Positions 7,112 through 8,737 of a stretch of DNA of 8,737 bases are shown piece by piece. The stretch is taken from positions 1-8,737 of the forward strand of contig NZ_CALIJA010000013.1 in assembly GCF_938017615.1 (NCBI RefSeq), given 5' to 3'. The position numbers and the translations under genes are program-made. The stretch is from an uncultured Campylobacter sp. Its GTDB lineage: Bacteria; Campylobacterota; Campylobacteria; Campylobacterales; Campylobacteraceae. Position 1 is the first letter of the stretch. Every line of letters begins with the position of its first letter. The notes under the pieces are model-generated. The model saw only the letters and a list, made by a program, of their open reading frames with translations. It was not told the origin of the DNA and ran no database searches.

Positions 7112-7143
7112 CTCCCTGCACTAAGAATTTTAACGGAATTCTA
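7112..7143 (-). promoter_or_regulatory. Symporter operon ribosome binding site and possible -10 boxes
   Basis: GGGAG at 7112-7116 is the ribosome binding site and decides for the ATG at 7105. Two TAnAAT-type boxes precede it: TAAAAT at 7127-7132 and TAGAAT at 7138-7143, each within a T-rich stretch but without a clear -35. I cannot tell which is used. The leader would be short, roughly 15-26 nt. Confidence 0.4.
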
Positions 7144-7355
7144 CTGCAACTTGCCATAAAATAAAATTTAATCGGTCGCCAAATGAAAGTTAAATTTGAA
7201 AATTCAATCGCGAGTTTACCGCATTTTAAAGCTGAAATTATGCGGCAGGCTTTGTCTTTTGAAGTTATGAAGCAGAATTTCAAAGGAAAAACGACGTATG
7301 AAATTTATAGAATTTTGCGGATTTTGATGTAGTGAAAAGCAAAAAAATTTTGTGG

Positions 7356-7432
7356 TGGTGGGCTCACTAGGACTTGAACCTAGGACCATCCGGTTATGAG
7401 CCGGATGCTCTAACCAACTGAGCTATGAGCCC
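7356..7432 (-). tRNA. tRNA with CAT anticodon (elongator Met, or Ile2)
   Basis: A complete 77-nt cloverleaf. The acceptor stem GGGCTCA/TGAGCCC is perfect; the D arm is GCTC-AGTTGGTTA-GAGC; the anticodon stem TCCGG/CCGGA holds loop CTCATAA (anticodon CAT); the variable loop is TGGTC; the T arm is CTAGG-TTCAAGT-CCTAG; discriminator A and CCA are encoded. The paired first base and the absence of three G-C pairs next to the anticodon exclude initiator tRNA. Elongator Met and the lysidine-modified Ile2 both carry a CAT gene anticodon, and I cannot separate them safely here. A T7 tract (7341-7347) follows nine bases downstream and probably ends the transcript. Confidence 0.95.
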
Positions 7433-7455
7433 GCCAGCGGTGAAAAAGAAATGTG

Positions 7456-7461
7456 ATTTTA
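7456..7461 (-). promoter_or_regulatory. Probable tRNA promoter -10 box
   Basis: TAAAAT preceded by TTTG on the minus strand lies 24 bases upstream of the mature tRNA 5' end. A T-rich stretch precedes it, as is typical for Campylobacter sigma-70 promoters that lack a defined -35. Predicted initiation near 7449 would give a leader of about 17 nt for RNase P removal. Confidence 0.45.
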
Positions 7462-7536
7462 CAAAAATAATCTTAAAACGGCGTTAAAATTCTAACCGCA
7501 GAATTTTATGAAACTTAGGCCCGCCCAAATAGTGGC

Positions 7537-7615
7537 TAAATTTCACGCCAGAGCGCGCGACTTTATCTGATTTCCGATCAGATCACTTTTGTGCGCACAA
7601 GGTGGCGTAAATTTA
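7537..7615. repeat. 79-nt nested three-stem inverted repeat
   Basis: Three nested stems stack into one rod. The outer stem pairs 7537-7550 with 7603-7615 (13 bp, C7544 bulged). The middle stem pairs 7553-7560 with 7589-7596 (8 bp, including two G·U pairs in plus-strand RNA). The inner stem pairs 7565-7571 with 7577-7583 (7 bp, loop TTCCG). The right part also contains the perfect palindrome TTGTGCGCACAA (7589-7600). No T-run follows on either strand. It may be a small structured RNA, an extragenic palindromic repeat or a remnant of a miniature element. It lies between the YccF/pilin-like gene and the tRNA. Confidence 0.55.
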
Positions 7616-7621
7616 AGACAA

Positions 7622-7635
7622 AATTTATATAAATT
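7622..7635. repeat. 14-bp AT palindrome AATTTATATAAATT
   Basis: A perfect palindrome about 50 bp downstream of the YccF/pilin-like stop codon; on the minus strand it is followed by TTG. It has no loop, so it is a poor RNA hairpin. It could be a protein-binding site or chance in AT-rich sequence. Confidence 0.3.
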
Positions 7636-7687
7636 CCAGCTCTTAAATCCGCCGCGATAAATCTAATCCGCTCGCAAATCGCGTAAA

Positions 7688-8344
7688 TTAATAGCTTTTT
7701 ACTTGAATAGGCTCCGATAGCATTTTAGGGACGCCCGGTAATTCATACGCTCCCCGGCAGATATTATTTTCGGCATCGGGACCTTTTTCGATAGAGATAG
7801 TTTTCTTTTCGCCGTCTACGCTGATTAGAAAGCATTTATCCCCTTTTAAGCTTTTAAGATATGCGGAATTTTCTCCGTTAGGCTCTAACGGAACGTTCGT
7901 CATAACCGAAAAATCGGATGCGAATTTGCCTTGGGAGATATAATAAGCGTCTAGATCGTATTTAACGGTACTTAAATTTGTCGCTAATCTAGAGATCTCC
8001 GCATCATCTCTAGTAGTCAGCCCCGGTTCCGCAATCGCTACTGCAGGTAAAGCGATCGCTACGATACATACTGTAGCTATTACCTTCGCTACGGATACTT
8101 TTTGGGAAGTTGCGTCGTATTCGTAGTTTTGCAGCGACTCTGCGGCGACGGCAAGCGAGCTTTTATTTTTGCGCACCATATCGCTAGTAAAGGGTAAAAA
8201 TAGAAATTTGCCGTATTCCATAAGACCTAATCCCGCGGGAGCAGTCCGACTAAAACAGTTAAGGATTAAACCCGACAAATAAGTTAAAATAGCCAAGATC
8301 CAACCGCCTAGAAAAAACCAAATAATGTTGCCTAAAATACGCAT
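7688..8344 (-). CDS. Membrane protein: YccF-like N-terminus joined to a pilin-like C-terminus
   Basis: 218 residues, not assigned to a named gene. Residues 1-57 resemble one repeat of the YccF inner-membrane family: GNIIWFFLGGW, a hydrophobic helix, a PAGL turn, then KFLFLPF. YccF proteins usually carry two such units; here there is one. After a polar linker (58-82), a second hydrophobic segment (about 84-106) contains VIATVCIVAIALPAV, which looks like the N-terminal helix of type IV pilins and pseudopilins (AIALP). It is followed by a pilin-like alpha-helix (NLSTVKYDLDAYYISQGKF) and a small C-terminal region with one cysteine pair, C171 and C196, placed like the pilin D-region disulfide. No prepilin-peptidase site (G-F-T-L-I-E) is visible, so it is probably not processed as a pilin. 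GAGG lies six bases before the ATG. It appears to be monocistronic. Its function is unknown; both domain assignments are pattern recognition, not search results. Confidence 0.85.
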   Translation of the reverse strand: MRILGNIIWFFLGGWILAILTYLSGLILNCFSRTAPAGLGLMEYGKFLFLPFTSDMVRKNKSSLAVAAESLQNYEYDATSQKVSVAKVIATVCIVAIALPAVAIAEPGLTTRDDAEISRLATNLSTVKYDLDAYYISQGKFASDFSVMTNVPLEPNGENSAYLKSLKGDKCFLISVDGEKKTISIEKGPDAENNICRGAYELPGVPKMLSEPIQVKSY

Positions 8345-8350
8345 ATTTTA

Positions 8351-8367
8351 CCTCTTTATAAATTATG
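8351..8367 (-). promoter_or_regulatory. Ribosome binding site and weak -10 candidate of the YccF/pilin-like gene
   Basis: GAGG (8351-8354) lies six bases before the ATG and fixes the start. CATAAT (8362-8367) upstream is a weak -10 match and would leave a leader of only about 11 nt, so the true promoter may lie farther right. Confidence 0.35.
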
Positions 8368-8378
8368 TAAATCAAGCG

Positions 8379-8399
8379 AGCCGTCTACCTCAGACAGCT
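8379..8399. repeat. Small inverted repeat AGCCGTCT / AGACAGCT
   Basis: An 8-bp stem with a five-base loop. The one irregular pair is G·U if read as minus-strand RNA and C·A on the plus strand. It could be a leader hairpin of the YccF/pilin-like transcript if that starts upstream, or an operator-like DNA site. Confidence 0.3.
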
Positions 8400-8497
8400 C
8401 ACACAGCCTCTCTCACCCGTTTTGTAGAGTATTTTCGCAACTCGCGCGGAAGGATGCGCCGAAATACTATGGCGCAGCAAAGCGCTAAGAGATGCCA

Positions 8498-8529
8498 AGG
8501 TGCACACTGCGCGCGGCGCAACTGCACCT
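8498..8529. repeat. GC-rich hairpin
   Basis: AGGTGCA (8498-8504) pairs with TGCACCT (8523-8529). Inside, after a small asymmetric internal loop, TGCGC (8508-8512) pairs with GCGCA (8516-8520) around a three-base loop. This gives 12 base pairs in 32 nt. No T-tract follows on either strand. Confidence 0.4.
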
Positions 8530-8598
8530 GCGGCTACGGCGTACAAAACGAGTCTTATGCATGCAAACCACCGTACGCAAAACAACTGCGGAATGATA

Positions 8599-8607
8599 GG
8601 GGGGGGG
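8599..8607. repeat. G9 homopolymer tract (candidate phase-variable site)
   Basis: Nine consecutive G, flanked by GATA and TTAACG. In Campylobacter, G/C tracts of about eight or more are hypermutable by slipped-strand mispairing and usually switch surface-structure genes on and off. This one lies about 255 bp upstream of the YccF/pilin-like start codon, outside any gene I can support. Confidence 0.7.
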
Positions 8608-8737
8608 TTAACGATTGGTAACGAACGCTTTTCGTCGATAAAATTTTAGTACGCAAATGACTGCGGCAAGGGTGTTTGCAAAATTTAAAATTTATTTTGA
8701 AAAGGTTAGGAATTTTAAAATTTTGATGATAGAATTT

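Larger units (their letters stand above)
8345..8737. other. Region upstream of the YccF/pilin-like gene, no supported gene
   Basis: This stretch holds the ribosome binding site of the downstream gene, two inverted repeats (8379-8399, 8498-8529), a G9 tract and AAATTT words near the right edge. Frames on both strands (plus-strand 8325-8621, minus-strand 8385 onward) give cysteine- or alanine-rich peptides without ribosome binding sites, and I do not call them genes. The block 8440-8580 is GC-richer than the other spacers, so a decayed gene is possible. Confidence 0.5.

Noticed and set aside
7056..7283. 75-codon minus-strand frame before and overlapping the symporter start
   Set aside because: It overlaps the symporter promoter, its ribosome binding site and its first codons, and has no recognisable features.
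8325..8621. 98-codon plus-strand frame running through the G9 tract
   Set aside because: It overlaps the start of the YccF/pilin-like gene on the other strand, has no ribosome binding site and gives a cysteine-rich, unfolded-looking peptide. It is kept only as context for the G9 tract.
8657..8737. Plus-strand ATG frame open to the right edge (27 codons)
   Set aside because: It is composed largely of AAATTT spacer words and has no ribosome binding site; too short to support.
1..8737. CRISPR arrays, insertion sequences, phage or toxin-antitoxin modules
   Set aside because: I found no regularly spaced repeats, transposase or integrase sequence, target-site duplications or paired small genes. 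The tRNA has no visible 3'-end duplicate in the window that would mark an integration site.

Overview
The window looks like chromosomal DNA of a Campylobacter-type epsilonproteobacterium, probably one of the higher-GC oral species such as C. gracilis (inference, no search run). The reasons are moderately GC-rich genes scattered with AAATTT / AAATTTTA words, TAnAAT-like -10 boxes without clear -35 boxes, AAGGA-type ribosome binding sites about six bases before ATG, and an uninterrupted G9 tract of the kind that is phase-variable in this genus. I see no insertion sequence, CRISPR array, integrase or phage gene.

All supported genes lie on the minus strand, so the window reads from right to left. 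In that order they are: a 218-residue membrane protein that appears to join a YccF-like half to a pilin-like half (7688-8344); a CAT-anticodon tRNA with encoded CCA (7356-7432); a dicarboxylate/amino acid:cation symporter (5795-7105), followed after 28 bp by an aspartate/glutamate-racemase-family enzyme (5086-5766); and dnaE, the replicative polymerase alpha subunit (617-4762). The symporter and racemase form a clear two-gene operon for taking up and interconverting acidic or related amino acids. dnaE has its own promoter-like -10 box just upstream, and the region before it ends in a 17-bp hairpin that probably terminates the racemase transcript.

Three stretches over 300 bp carry no gene I can support: 1-616, 4763-5085 and 8345-8737. 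They hold inverted repeats, AAATTT/GGAATTTTA words, the dnaE promoter and, in the last, the G9 tract. The shorter gap 7433-7687 holds a 79-nt nested hairpin.

No complete new system is evident. The points most worth a second look are: (1) a DnaE enlarged to 1381 residues by a tandem duplication of its OB-fold region plus a Gly/Phe/Arg/Ser-rich linker; (2) the YccF/pilin-like chimera; (3) the 79-nt rod-like inverted repeat near the tRNA; (4) the symporter's altered predicted third sodium site next to a racemase gene; (5) the G9 tract, where one extra base would open a long minus-strand frame to the window edge.
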